DNA of 64,000 bases from Globodera rostochiensis (GCA_018350325.1 JAEVLN010000006.1:1511193-1575192); one strand, 5' to 3'. Counted from the first letter of the stretch, positions 35,883-47,914 are shown. The notes: generated by a model from the sequence alone, not told the origin. Translations and numbers: made by a program.

Positions 35883-37546
35883 CTACGCAAACTCGATGGG
35901 CGGATTGTAGATGGTCTTCTCCCTGTAGTTACACCTCCATGTGCTCTTTGTCACAGATCAGCAGCAACAGTGCACCGAGGGCAAAGCTGAAAGTGTTTTT
36001 TTTGATATTCTCCCTATTCCTAAAATTAAAAAAACAACACTGCCTGATTTGTTTCGTTCTGTTCTGATCAGAGAGGCCGGTTTCCCCTCATATTTCGCAA
36101 TTTTAGAATTTTTCCAATTGTTAAACGTAGAGTTGGTCCCCGACCCCTCGGGGGCGGGGAAAGTCGGGGCTTTCGTCCCCGACTAAAAAAGTCGGGGGTT
36201 TTCTCAGCAAAACCCCCGACAAATTCAAAAAAGTCGGGGGCGGGGACGAAAACCCCGACTAAAAAAAGTCGGGGTTCGGGGACAGGGAAAACCTTAGTTA
36301 AACGTACAGAAAAGCGCCCCATGCGATGCCGTAAGACCAGTCGAACTCCGAATTTCGAAGACCGTATGAATGGATGGACAAGTAGAAGCAGATAGTGAAG
36401 CCAACCAATGCGACGAGTTCGGCGAGTACTGAAACATTTTTTATATAATATATATAGTGATCAGAAAAAAGTTGTACCCATTTGTTGAGCATACGGTAAG
36501 ATTGGTAGAAAAAAATTGTAAAAAAAATGACACTGATCTATGACCACAAAATAATTAATTGATGATGGCCAGAAGAGTCACATCCTATTTGAATGATACC
36601 GCGTCATACGGTAATGTTAAATTTTTTAAATGTTTAAAATGACAAACCGGACATGAGGGACAGCCAAGTGGCAGCCTTGTAGAACATGTTCTTCCTAAAG
36701 GGATCGTGAACATTTTTGATCAGTTCAACACATTGGGGAGTGTCGACACATTCTCTGAGCTTCGATCAACGATCAGTGCATGGAAAACTCGAATGATCGG
36801 ACACTCGGAAACCGCGCAAATCGGATTCAAATTTTGCAAACCCACCGATGGAGGGCATTGCTTCGGAGGCCAGCAATGTTCACGAAAATGGCGAACAACG
36901 TGAAGGCAGCGGCACCAATGAGCAGCAGTGCAGCAGCCCGTATAAAAACTGGTAGAAAAAGGGAACCGAATTGGTGGTGGGATATTTGAACTTTTTGGCA
37001 CTAAATGCCAACGCGCCAAAGCCAAAGCCAAACAAGCAAACATATGTTCCGTGCCGGAGGCTGACATTCGCCTTCGGGCGAATCGTCTGGTACCGGGTAG
37101 GACAGTGCGCATTCTTGGAAGCGGCCTGTGACGTGATCCATGAAGCTGACCGTGATGTGCGTCTTCAGCCAGGACGAGGTGCACAGGGCGATGACGAGCA
37201 GCAACAAGGACAGGCACAGACAAACCAGCGAAATCACCTAGAAAACATCAAATGGGAAATTGATCAGTAGAAAACAGATGTGCTTTAGATCAGCAAATCA
37301 CCACTTGACAATTTGGTAAAGCAATCATTTTTTTTGATCAATTTTATCCAAATCAGCAAAACTTTTCGTGCCAGGGGATCCAATGCTTCAGGTGATCGTA
37401 GTAAAATATCTTTTTTCCAAATCATAAAGCTACAAAAGGATCAAATCGGTGGTCAAATTTTTAAAAATGCCATTGGGCTCAGAATTATGTACCTTTAAAG
37501 GCCGTACAACGGTGACCGTCTCAATGGTTGTTGTCTGAACCGGCAT
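35883..37546 (-). CDS. Claudin-like four-TM protein (PMP22/claudin superfamily)
   Basis: Six exons on the minus strand: 37546-37493, 37237-37042, 36948-36842, 36759-36648, 36428-36308, 35986 onward. TM1 LCLSLLLLVIALCTSSWL is followed by an extracellular loop with two Cys spaced as in claudins. TM2 is RAAALLLIGAAAFTLFAIF, TM3 LAELVALVGFTICFYLS, and TM4 FALGALLLLICD. Likely a cell-junction or channel-modulating membrane protein. In the last exon a TAA at 35929-35931 follows EHMEV. One base fewer there would continue the frame to YREKTIYNPPIEFA and a stop at 35883, so either a 1-nt error or a recent frameshift. A MITE lies 3-4 bp beyond the exon 5 donor. Confidence 0.8.
36128..36296. mobile_element. 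hAT-like MITE, gtcgggg family, at a splice donor
   Basis: 169 bp beginning TAGAGTTGGTCCCCGAC and ending AAAACCTTA, with GTTAAACG on both sides (36120-36127, 36297-36304). It sits just inside intron 5 of the claudin-like gene; the duplicated target keeps the GTACGT donor intact. Confidence 0.9.
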
Positions 37547-40145
37547 TTAAACAAAAAAAATTCTCTTTCCCGCCAAAGTGCGATTCTCGATGAGAAAAGA
37601 TTTTGTGCAATTTAAAAATCCTAAAATTGTACCAAAATTATAGAATATGTTATGTTGTTGCGCCAACAACATTAACAACAATTTGGAAATTGCAACCCTA
37701 GTGCTTAAAACTTTTTTTTTTTGCCAGATTGGAATGGGTGGAAAAATGTTTCGGTTAAATTGAAGAAGTTTGGAACACATTTGCTGAAATCGTAATTTTG
37801 GGGAGCTCGAAAGATTTTATAAAATCAAAGGATTGAAAATTTTGGAACAACAAAGAGCCAAATACCTAGACCTTAGAAGCTTTTTTGGGAATATATAAAA
37901 GGGACAGAGCCCCACCGGCGGTTCAGTTTTGACCAAAAAGTTGAGCTCGGATGATCTTTTGATAAAGAAAACACCAAAAAACAATTTATTGAAAACAAAT
38001 AACAATTTTACTTACTTTTTCTATATTTATTATAGTTAAATAAAGTTGTTCCCCTCCCCATGCTTATAAAAATCCGCAAGCGCAATCCGCAACCCCCAAA
38101 AAGCGCAATTCCCGCATCTCACAAAAAATTAGCATTTTTTGTTAAAAATTGAATCAAAAAATTAACATTTTGCTTGCATTTTAATTATAAAATAATTCAA
38201 ATTTATTAAAAAATTTTCATTTAATGGGGAAGCGTATGAGACTAGAGGAAAAACGACAAATAAGTGTAGGGTTAGCACAAGCGGTTTCAAACCCAACCAA
38301 CAGAATTTGGCTTGTGAAAAGACAAGCCACCAGGCCATAGATATGGCGCATCTTAACAACCTTTTTTTATCATAGAGTTCAGAATTACAAGTATTCGTTG
38401 CGAAAACATTTTTCATTCTAAAACGAATTGCGGATCCAAATTGCGCAAAAATCCCCAATCCGCAACGCCAAAAAGGCCGCATTTTCCGCAATCCGCAATT
38501 GCGTCTTCAGCCCTGCTGCAATAGCGTCCGTCTGTTTATTGTCGAGGCAGCTCTTCCTCAACACCAACGCGACGACGACCCTTGGGGGGGGGGGGGGGGG
38601 GGGAATGAATGGGCTTCGCCGGTGGTGGAGGGAGCGGGGGGGGGGGCTTTTTTGTTGACTGCCAAATGAGTAGGGAAGGGCTTATAACATTTCACTGTTG
38701 TGGAGAGAACAAATGACTTTTTGGGGTCCACGGGGGCTTTATATAGGGGGGCATCGCCGCTGCAAAAAAAGCGAAAAACAATGGCACAGAAAGGGGATTT
38801 GTTTATCGCAGAGTGAGTGAGGCCGAGATTTGGCAAAAAAAACTGAACGGGACCTGAATCAAAAAAGGTGCCAGTCAAAAACACCGGGATTAGTGGAAAA
38901 GAAAATAAAGACAAAAATTATTACAATTTTCAATTAGTTCACAAAAAAAATGCAAATTTAGGCAGTACTATTTGTTTCGGGGGAAACATGATTAAATTTT
39001 AAATTGAAAAACAATTTTTTGTGCATGGCGCTTAACACAAAATTACTCATAAACATTGATTCTAAACATTTTTATTTAGCGATCATCTTTCATCACGTAT
39101 TTTTAAGAAGCATCGCTAAGCTCTATGATGGATGGCACTCGAAAAGTGGACAAAATGCCAAATTGGCCAAAATTTGCATTTTGTTTTGGGTGAGAAGGAG
39201 AAGGAGACAACAAAATGCAAAGTAAAATGCACATATTTAAATGGCGAGGTGAATAAGGAAAGGTGTATGGAAATTAGCATACAGCAACTCTCAGTGGATA
39301 TTTCTGCAGTGGACACTTCCGCAGTGCCATTTTTAAATTTTTATCTATTTTTTGCCAATCTACAGTATTTATTTAACATCAAAAATTATTAATACATAAT
39401 CAGTCATTGATTAGCTGTTGAAATTATTTTAAAAAGAGCGTAAGATGAAAAAACAAAAGTACTAAGAAGAATATAATCCTAAAATAAAGTGTTAGAGTGT
39501 AAAGCCAAACGAACTAAGCTTGCAGAAAAAATAGGAATTTACCTAAAAATAGCAGGCCTAAGTACAAAAATTTGTAATAAGAAGTGGTTTCCTTTTTTTA
39601 TAATGCAAAAAATCTTATGGCCCTAAAAAACCTGGACTCCTGGTTTTTCTTATGGGGACGAACTTTTTAGCTGATTTTTTGTCCAAAAATCCATATTGGG
39701 TCGACGGTAAGGAATTTAGTTGGTTGGAATCGGCACTTGAATCTCCATTTTGCGACTGAAATGTTGGTCACGAGTTTTTACCAATATTTATTTTTGTCCA
39801 TTAGTCACGGTTTTTTAAGTCATATAAACACCAAGCTATTGATTAGACAGCTTTTTACAAATGTACAGCTTGCAAAGTGCCAAAAATACTCAATTCTTTT
39901 TTACTTATTGATTCCTCATCACTTCGTTTAATTCACTTTTCAAGCACCCAGGAACGGATGGAACTTTCAAATTTGCCCAAAAAAAAATCTTCTAATTAAA
40001 ATTGACCATATATTTTAAGAACAAAAAATAAGAATAATAAAATTTTTTATTGTGAGTTGCGCAAATAAGGCGACTAAAATGTCATGCAAACAAAAAACCA
40101 AACATTTTTTTCTGGTTTTCCGTTCGCTAATTCATCGACAAATTT
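37547..40145. other. Gene-poor interval
   Basis: 38060-38513 is a degenerate gcaatccgc-word element closed by GCGTCTTCAGCCCTG (hAT-type right end). 38584-38603 is a 20-G run inside a GC-rich patch (38530-38900) whose open frames gave no consistent model. 39600-39960 carries weak ggttttt/cacgg words. No gene was supported. Confidence 0.5.
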
Positions 40146-43100
40146 TTAGTCATGGACTTGCTCGGGATCAAACCCAGTAAAATAATCATTGTGGGCTGGC
40201 AAAATATTCGGTATGCATGCTCCCAGACTCCCAGCGTCAACCGCAACATCAATGCACGTATCTTTGTACTTGTCGATCAGAAGTTTAGAAAACACTGGGT
40301 CGCAAGTCTTAAGCTGCTCCTTGTTGTAAGGTGTAGACATGAAGATATTTTCATCTCCAACTGATATCGCAATATCCAGGTGGTACATTGAAACGCGTGT
40401 GTATATGTCTAAAAGTAATATTATATTGCTACTATTTTAGTTATTGTTTAAAGTAGAGACCGGTAAAATACAAATTGCGGGAGCGGGAGTTTCAAAAAGT
40501 ACGGGACGGGAATCCCGTACGGGAATCCTGTCTTTTTTCCGTTCTCTTTAAAAATCCCGCTCGGCAAAAAAGTGCGGGAACGGAGCGGGAATCCCGCTCC
40601 CGCCGGTCTCAAGTTTAAAGTATTGCCCAGTTTTTTTACTTTTTTTATGCATTGCAAAATAAGCACCAAATAGTCATGAAACTTCCTAAAATTGGCATAA
40701 AATAGGCACAAACCCGCAAATAAGCTAATAAACAAATTTTTATCAAAAAATAAGAGATATTTTTTGTTTATTTGGAAATATAACCCAAAAACCCTTTATT
40801 TTATTTAGAATAATTTTGATTTAAGTTGAATTTTTTACCTGGAAAAATGTATTTTTGCTGAGGCGTTACATAATCGTTAGTTGTTTGGGCAATGCCTACG
40901 AGGTAATGGAGTCCATTAACTTCAATGGACAATGGACCACCGCAGTCGCCCTGTTCAATGAAATATTTTTAAATATTTAGCCTTATAAATACGCATACTT
41001 TTGTGATATGTCGGCCAATTTCACCGGCACATATAAAATATGGACTATAGTAGCCCCATTTTAATTTGTCACCATACACATTCGAACAATAGTCAGGAGA
41101 TCGTAATTTAATAGGAATTGCGGAGAAGACTTGTTTGTGAAGATCAGGTGACAGCGCTAGTAGGAATTGATCAGTAGGGCCCCGGATTTTCATGAGAAAA
41201 AGCCCGGAAAAGCATTCATTTCGAAAAAATTTTGAATTAGAGCGACTTTTTAGTCTATATAAATCCGGGCCCTATAGATCAATCAACTTTGTTTTTTGTC
41301 AGAATTTGTAAATTGAATTGAAAAACACTAAAATCAGTCCTTACACATTTAATTTTATTTATTTTTAAATATAATTTAATTATCTTTGTAAAAACGTACA
41401 AAACGGGCTTCCAAATCCTACCATAACCGCGCTTTCTCCCATGTATTCATTTTCCTTATTGTTCAAAAGGCATATTGGAACAACCTTATCTTCACGGTCA
41501 AGTAAGTGAGTTAACTAAAATTAATTTATTATTTTCAGAAGTTTATTTGGGGCACTTTATTAAATTCCATCAAAAAAGACATTATTATTTACCAGAGCCG
41601 TCGTCCGTCTCAAAAAAACGGACCGGGAAAATTGACGGAATAAAAAAAGCAGAAACTGAAATTTCAATTTAACGGACGGTAATCCCGCACGAGATTTCCG
41701 TGTTTTCCCGTTTCCGTAAAAAAAAAATTCCGCTGGGCAAAAAACCTAAGTTAAATTATATATTACTTTTAACACAGCGTAGTCGTATTGTCGCAGAGTT
41801 ACTTCGTTACTCATGTCGAACTGCTCCGGAATGTAAAGGCTACGAACTCGCGATGCTTCCGCTCTTCCAGGTTCACTTGAGCCATGAAATATTCGAACAC
41901 TGTCTTTTGAGAGTCGTGTGTATCTAAATTATATAAAGTTTTGATACTTTTAAATAGGGTTGGACGGGACCGGTACCTGGACGGGATTTCCCGGTTTTTT
42001 CAGGTCCCGGTCGAAACGGGACTTTTTGAAAACTGAAAGTACCCGGTCCCGGTTTTTCGGTCCCGCCGGGACCGGGACCAACCGGGACTAAATTTTACAC
42101 CTCTAATGATGGCATCCTCAAGCGACACTTTCAATCTTTTTTTACAAGTGACTCCGAAAGAACTTGGTGTCTTAATGGTTTGTCTTCCGGCAAGTCAAAT
42201 GTTTGTGTCGGGTTCGAGTCCGCTTGAGTACAAACCTTTATCTATCCTTTTTCCTCTACTCACATAATTTTCTTCCCCTAATATAAAAATATTTTAATAA
42301 TTTTTAAATATTTTTTAATTAAATTGCGAGCTAAAACAACAATTTTTGAAATAAATTCATCACGTCTTTGAATTTTTGCTTCAATTTCCTTAACAAAGGT
42401 TGCCAATTATTGTAAAAATTTCTCCGGCGGCGCCTGTTGGCACTAGTGTTCGGCAAATGGGGTTTTTCGGTATTCGGTATCGGTATTTCGGTATAATACC
42501 GAAAAAAATACCGCGGTAATACCGAAAAATACCGAAAATACCGCGGTATTCCAGTCAGAGATATCTCGGTCGGTATTCGGTATCGGTATTTCGGTAAAAT
42601 ACCGATACCGAAAAAAACCGAAATCCCAAAATTTCTTCGGTCGGTATACCGAAAAAAATACCGCGGTAATACCGTACCGTGCCGAACACTAGTTGGCACC
42701 ACCAGACATCTTCCACTCTTACGTAAACCAGTTTTTTTCTCTGAAATTCCGAAGCTTCAAAATTTATAGTTTTGCTAAAATTTTGATGAAATTTCTTTAA
42801 CAAAATTGAGTCAAAATTCAAAACATTTTCACGGCGGCGTCTATCGGCACCGCCGACCCCCACCCTCTCTAAAAGTAAAGTGTGATAAAAATGAAGTTAA
42901 AGACAGTGAGGAAGATATTTTTGAATAACAACAAAATTTTTTTGTTTAACCATTAAATACAAAAAAAAAATCCCTTGAAAAGTCCCGGTTAGTCCCGGTC
43001 CCGGTTGAAAATCTTGGTCCCGGTCCCGGTTTTTCTGGTCCCAGTAAGTCCCGGTCGCGGTTTTTCCCAAAAGTCCCGCTACCATCCAACCCTACTTTTA

Positions 43101-43936
43101 AGGCCGAAAATGAAATACATTTTACTAATTATTATTTTTTTGTTTGTTTGATAGGGTAATTATATTTTGATAATATACCTAATTTGTAAATTTATTTTAT
43201 TTGAATTATGTAATGCCCTATGTTAGGGTACTATTCTTATTGGAAGCCGTATTCTAGACGCATAAAAACGAACTTATGCTCTTGTCTTCTCCCCTGCATC
43301 CCCAGACAATTGTTCACTGATTCCGTGTCAGTAAAAAAACAATGAGCTGCTGATAAGACATGCTGAAAAGTAATCAAAACGCCGGTGCAATGGATCATAA
43401 TTGATGGCTGGTGGCGTACACAACGAACTTCAACTTCGACAAATGTTACCCAAGGGTAACTATTGTCATTCACAGCAAAACCTCCATAGGTCTAAAATTA
43501 AGGACGAACTTTATATTGCATTTATGCAAACGCGCTCTCCCAGTCCGAAAATAAAATTTGCATTGGAAGCATTGCAAAGGGTATGAACCAGGGCTGGGCA
43601 AAATGTCGGATATCGGGTTTTTGATGTCAGATTTTGGCCAAAAATCGACATTTACACCCCGAATGATATACAGTACTCATTTCTTTTTTACCCTTGATTG
43701 GGATGCAGTAAGGAGGTCAGGATCTGGTTGACCACAAAGATTGAAGCAGTTAGGTGACTGATCCGATTGTCGTCGGCGTCGATGTCGAATAGCAACTGAT
43801 TGGTTTTTGTAAAATTTTTCGATGTCCCAAAACGTGTGGTCGTTGACGTTGCTGTTATTCGGGAGCTGTTTTTGGTGTATGTGGCCATCCAAATGCTGGG
43901 GATCGGCAGTTTTGGATGAATTCGATGAAACTGAAT
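40146..43936 (-). CDS. S1 (trypsin-like) protease with Cys in place of catalytic Ser
   Basis: Seven exons on the minus strand: 43936-43692, 43491-43274, 41923-41767, 41514-41400, 41156-40999, 40950-40839, 40408-40146; all phases consistent, about 420 aa. The first exon is a pro-segment with a basic RHRRRRQ site and CFNLCGQP, ending SQSR before the exon starting TYGGFAV, which aligns with the IVGG activation site but has Thr-Tyr. Catalytic His is in LSAAHC and Asp in YDYAVLK. The nucleophile motif is GDCGGP, with codon TGC where trypsins have Ser. PDIYTRVSMY follows. It could be a pseudoprotease or a Cys-nucleophile enzyme. No signal peptide precedes this exon set; see the upstream unit at 44088-46631. 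Confidence 0.85.
40454..40612. mobile_element. hAT-like MITE, gcgggagc family
   Basis: 159 bp, ends TAGAGACCGG / CCGGTCTCAA, exact duplication GTTTAAAG (40446-40453, 40613-40620). In the last intron of the protease gene. Confidence 0.92.
41172..41276. repeat. Short palindrome TAGGGCCC...GGGCCCTA
   Basis: Inverted ends TAGGGCCCCGGATTTTC / TAAATCCGGGCCCTA about 100 bp apart, next to the protease exon 5 acceptor. No convincing target duplication. Confidence 0.55.
41955..43094. mobile_element. hAT-like MITE, gggaccggga family, containing nested elements
   Basis: Ends TAGGGTTGGACGGGACCGG / CTACCATCCAACCCTA, flanks CTTTTAAA / CTTTTAAG (7 of 8). 1.14 kb because other repeats sit inside it, including 42444-42691 and two GGCGGCG(C/T)CTATCGG-type cores. 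Fills intron 2 of the protease gene. Confidence 0.8.
42444..42691. mobile_element. hAT-like MITE, ataccg family, complete copy
   Basis: 248 bp, ends TAGTGTTCGGCA / TGCCGAACACTA, exact duplication GTTGGCAC (42436-42443, 42692-42699). Interior of taccgaaa and ccgcggtaat words. Confidence 0.95.
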
Positions 43937-44087
43937 CTGATAAAATATTGCGGGCAAATTTTTTTAAAATTAGCATCATTTATTTGCTTCCCAAATTTGG
44001 AGTAAAAAATTTTCAAATTCAAAAAGTGCTAAAACTAAATTCTAAAAAATAATTGTGTTAATATTTTTAGTATTAAGTAATGATTCT

Positions 44088-46631
44088 CTAACATTTCAGC
44101 TGCAAATGCTCCTTATCGCTCCGTTTTTTTGGCAGGAAAATTCCAACAGACTCATGAAGTGGAAGAGCAGTTTTTGCTGCTGTAACTTTGGCGCACTCCA
44201 ATTCTGGATCGAAGTCTTGAGTAAGACTTTCAATGCCAATGCCAACAAATCCAGACGATATGCACAATTTGACCTATTATTTGTTTAAAATAATTGATAT
44301 TTGGATTTGTTTTCAAAATTATTGTGACAATATTTAAGAATTATTGCTTTTGCTGATTCTTTACACTTACTTTTTTTTTCAAACTTAAATGAAAAGGCAT
44401 GTTGAACGGGACCAGCGACTTGCGATTTCGCATGAAGACAGTGTAGGTGTTTCTGTCGTAAAAAACGGGCTGTTGTGTTTGAAGAGATTTGCAAATCTAA
44501 ATAAATAAGGTCCGATTTATTATTCTGCAAAAAGTGATTTATATTTTTTAATCATAATTTTTTATTATTTTTCTTAAGAGAAAAATTTAAAGTAATAATA
44601 ATATTCTATTATTAATTAAATTGCCTGAGCACTCGACAAGCGCTTTGGCCACCAATAATAATCAAATGAATATTCTTTTGCTACGCTGAACGTAACAATG
44701 GTTCGGTTCAAGATTCCATAATCAGTGAGTTTGTCTGCAAATATATCAAAAGATTAAATTTTAAAATATGTTCTTTATGACTAAGACCAGGATTTCAAAA
44801 AGTTTTCTATTGTATACCTATTTACAAATATCTCTTAACCGAACCAAAAAATGCCAGGTTTCGGTCTCGGTTCGGGTTGAAACGACAACCCTAGTCTCAA
44901 CTAATGACATTTATCGTAGGTATTTAAGCACCAATTAGTTCACAATTCGGCATTTTAATAAACTATTTTAATAATAAAATTTTGATATTTTTAGCAACAA
45001 AAAACCCTGGTCCTATATGTATACACATTACCTGCTTGAAAAACAATTGATTTTAGAAACGACTTTTTTGTAGGAGCAAAAAATGGATTAAGATATTTCT
45101 TCTCTTCCATGTCTGGGCGCGGAAACCAAGTTTCCTTAAATGGTTGATAAATTGTTAAAGTTGTAGAAATTATTTGTGAAAGAATAAACAAAAGATTAAA
45201 TTAACAAATATTAGTCAAACAATTAATTTCTTAATAAAATCAGATTCAAAAAAAAAGTGTGTAATTTTATGTCAGATTGACGCGTGCTTACCGTATCCGT
45301 TCGTACAGTATCCAATTGTAGATCGAAAAAGTCGAAAAGTTCATGTGCATTCGGCGGGAGCGTGTCCGGACCCACAAGTGATCCGATCACAAAATCCGGC
45401 CTTAGCGCTAAGGCGAAGAACGGAAAGATTCGGCGATCAAACTTCTCGCGCAATTGGCCGATCCATTCAAGTGCTATGCGGTTGTTGGTGATGCACAGTT
45501 TTTTGCATGCCGTGAACGATTCGTCAAAATAAAGGCCAGCAAACAGTGGTTCTTTGTTTTCTTAATTAATAAGCAAATTAATATTGCAATATTAAAGAAT
45601 TTTAATCTTTTTTCTATAACATAAAAAATGTATATATCTACCTAATAACATTTTTTAAATCATTAAAAAGTGAGGAATTTTGATGTTTTTTTAAACCATA
45701 AGTTTACTGGATTTTGGCCTTTTTTAGAACACATTTAAAATTTATTTCGGCATTTTTTTCTGATTTTTATCACATATTTTTTCGAATATTTGTCAAAGAA
45801 TAAACTTGCCTGTGAAGTTATTTGGTCCTTGCATTTGACGCAAAGCCAACACTGTGTCGCGAACAAATGTTTCGCCTGGTTCATCTGCTGTGATCGGTGA
45901 TGGTAAGTAGCGGAAAGTGTCCAATTTGCTCTCAATTCCAATTAAGAGTTTTGTTCCCGACTTTGCTGACAGACTGACAATTGGAAAAATGTATAATAAT
46001 TTAGGGTTTTTTTATGCTTTTTTCACTTTTGCAAAAGCCACTAAGCCTAAGGTTTGCTTAGGTCTAGGCCTAAGCAAGCCTTAATCTTAGCTTCAGTATG
46101 GGACTGACTCAGACATCTTGGGGGGCTTTGGACCGGTAGCCATTAATGCATAACAGAAATATTTTAATTTTTAATAATATTTTTTAATTAAACATATAAA
46201 TTTTGAAGAAATACCGGAACAAATTTTCATCCAACATAATTCCTGTGCCATTTGAGAATCCTTCTCTGCTAAGTTGAGCCAATTTGCTCAGCACAAGAAA
46301 CGAACAACCAACTTCGGCTGTAGCATTCATCAAGGACTCATCGAATTGCTGAAAATTATTTTCACATTTAATAGCAGATAATTTGCACAATTTAATGGCA
46401 GGCAAATTTGCGTAGCACCTTTGTGCTGCTAAATTCGAAAGTTTTTCACATTTTTATATGAGGACTAGTACTGGTTTGATTATCCTGCTTAGGAAGCTTA
46501 GGTATACTGTACATATTTAGACTTACCGTTTTGGAATCATGGAAACACAATAAATATTTGTCTTGCACATTTTTGCTCCAACAAAACACGACCAGTGTTG
46601 TCATCAAATAAAGCGAAAGCAAAATCGCCAT
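44088..46631 (-). CDS. Unknown secreted protein (may be the N-terminal part of the protease gene)
   Basis: Eight exons on the minus strand: 46631-46527, 46348-46215, 45973-45810, 45551-45292, 45134-45032, 44734-44625, 44496-44371, 44273 to 44088 or 44093. Starts with a signal peptide (MAILLSLYLMTTLVVFCWS). Recognisable segments: FDESLMNATAEVGCSF, KLLIGIESKLDTFRYLP, PLFAGLYFDESFTACKK, and FAYGQ-like motifs are absent. No family recognised. Two introns (after 45810 and 44625) appear to use GC donors, the first with a strong GCAAGT context. The frame ends at TAG (44088-44090), but a GTTAGA donor one codon earlier would join in phase to the first protease exon at 43936. So this could be a separate gene or a ~475-residue N-terminal region of the protease. 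Confidence 0.65.
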
Positions 46632-46676
46632 GTTGTGATTGGGTTAAAGAACAAGCAATTTAGCCCGTGCGAGCAG

Positions 46677-47660
46677 GGCAAGAGACGTTTCGTTCCCGGG
46701 CAGGGGTGGGAGAAACTTTGGCTTCGAGCTTCACGAAATTCGGGTATTTTGAGCTTCGTCTTCGTGCTTCGGGTAAATACCCGAAGGGGTACTCGGGTTT
46801 GGAGAAAAGGAATTTAAGAAGAAATTTTCACAAAAATAATTAAGAATAGGGGGGAGGGTCGGTGATGCTGTTCCGGTTCCGTCGGTGGATTTTGGCTCGG
46901 AATTCGGAATTCGAAATTTTTGGAGGGTCACGGTTTCCGTTTCCGAATTCCACCAGTAATTTTTTTAAAACTTTGGCTTTGAGCTTTGCGAAACTTTGAG
47001 TATTTTGAGCTTCGAAGTTCGAACGCTTTGGCTTTGGGTAGTGAGCCGAGCTTCACCCACCCCTGATCCCGGGTAAGCTTCGTTCCAAAACACATAAAAA
47101 ATGATGTCAGATATATCTGAACCGTCAAAACGGTGTTTTTCATCACGTATTAATTTGAATTAACGCCTATGATGGCATCATTATGGTTCAAATAAATTTG
47201 TCAACAATTCCAGTATACTGTATACATCATTTCAGTGCCCACACTTTAGTGCCCATTATAAATGGGTCATTTCTGTGCCAACATTTTTTTTTGCTAAAAA
47301 AATATTTGCTTAGCAAATTAGGTGATTTACTCAAAGTGTACAGCATAAATGGGTAATTCAACGTTTCAGCTTTAATAGGAATAAGCCTCAGCTAATTTTA
47401 GAAAAAAAATCATAGAAAGACCCTTTTATTTTGTAATTTTAAAAATTTAATTTTCACAATTCCTAAATTTCTTACTCCCCCCCCCCCTTACATTTATTTT
47501 TAAAAATCCTGGCAAATGTCGCATTTATAATGGGCACTGCAAGTTAGAAAATACCGTTTTTGACGGTCCAGATGTATTGGAATCATTTGTTTATGTGTAA
47601 AATGTTTGGAAACGAAACGGACAGGAATGAACTGGCCGGGAACGAAACGTACCCCACTCT
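46677..47660. mobile_element. Composite MITE just upstream of the secreted-protein start
   Basis: Inverted ACGTTTCGTTCCCGG near both ends with exact GCGAGCAG flanks (46669-46676, 47661-47668). 38 bp upstream of the ATG at 46631. It contains the nested element 46701-47065 and an accgtcaaaacgg / ccgtttttgacggt palindrome. Confidence 0.7.
46701..47065. mobile_element. hAT-like MITE, gcttcg family (nested)
   Basis: 365 bp, ends CAGGGGTGGGAG / CACCCACCCCTG (classical hAT-type), flanks TTCCCGGG / ATCCCGGG (7 of 8). Subterminal ggcttcgagcttc words. Confidence 0.85.
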
Positions 47661-47693
47661 GCGAGCAGGCTTTGGATTTGTATAACCTTGAGG

Positions 47694-47914
47694 GTAAATG
47701 AAAATATTAAAATCATAAATGTTATTTAATTTTAATATTTTTAATTTCAAAAAGTATTGTTATGGATGTGTCCCATGCGGGGGGCGTTGAATATCAAAAC
47801 AATGAATGAAAATATTAAAATCATAAATGTTATTTAATTTTAATATTTTTAATTTTAAAAAGTATTGTTATGGCTGTGTCTCATGCGGGGGGCGTTGAAT
47901 ATCAAAACAATGAA
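47694..47914. repeat. Two tandem ~110 bp units
   Basis: Near-identical units with tgaaaatattaaaatcat and gcggggggcgttgaatatc at 47696-47805 and 47806-47914. Confidence 0.9.

Noticed and set aside
36720..37223. 168-codon minus-strand open frame overlapping the claudin-like gene
   Set aside because: The correct frame gives TM segments across several exons with matching phases; this one is an offset frame.
42150..42235. tRNA-like stretch with tggtgtcttaatggtttgtc and gtcgggttcgagtcc
   Set aside because: B box is good but the acceptor ends do not pair and the anticodon arm is unclear. Could be a degenerate tRNA or SINE head; not supported as a gene.
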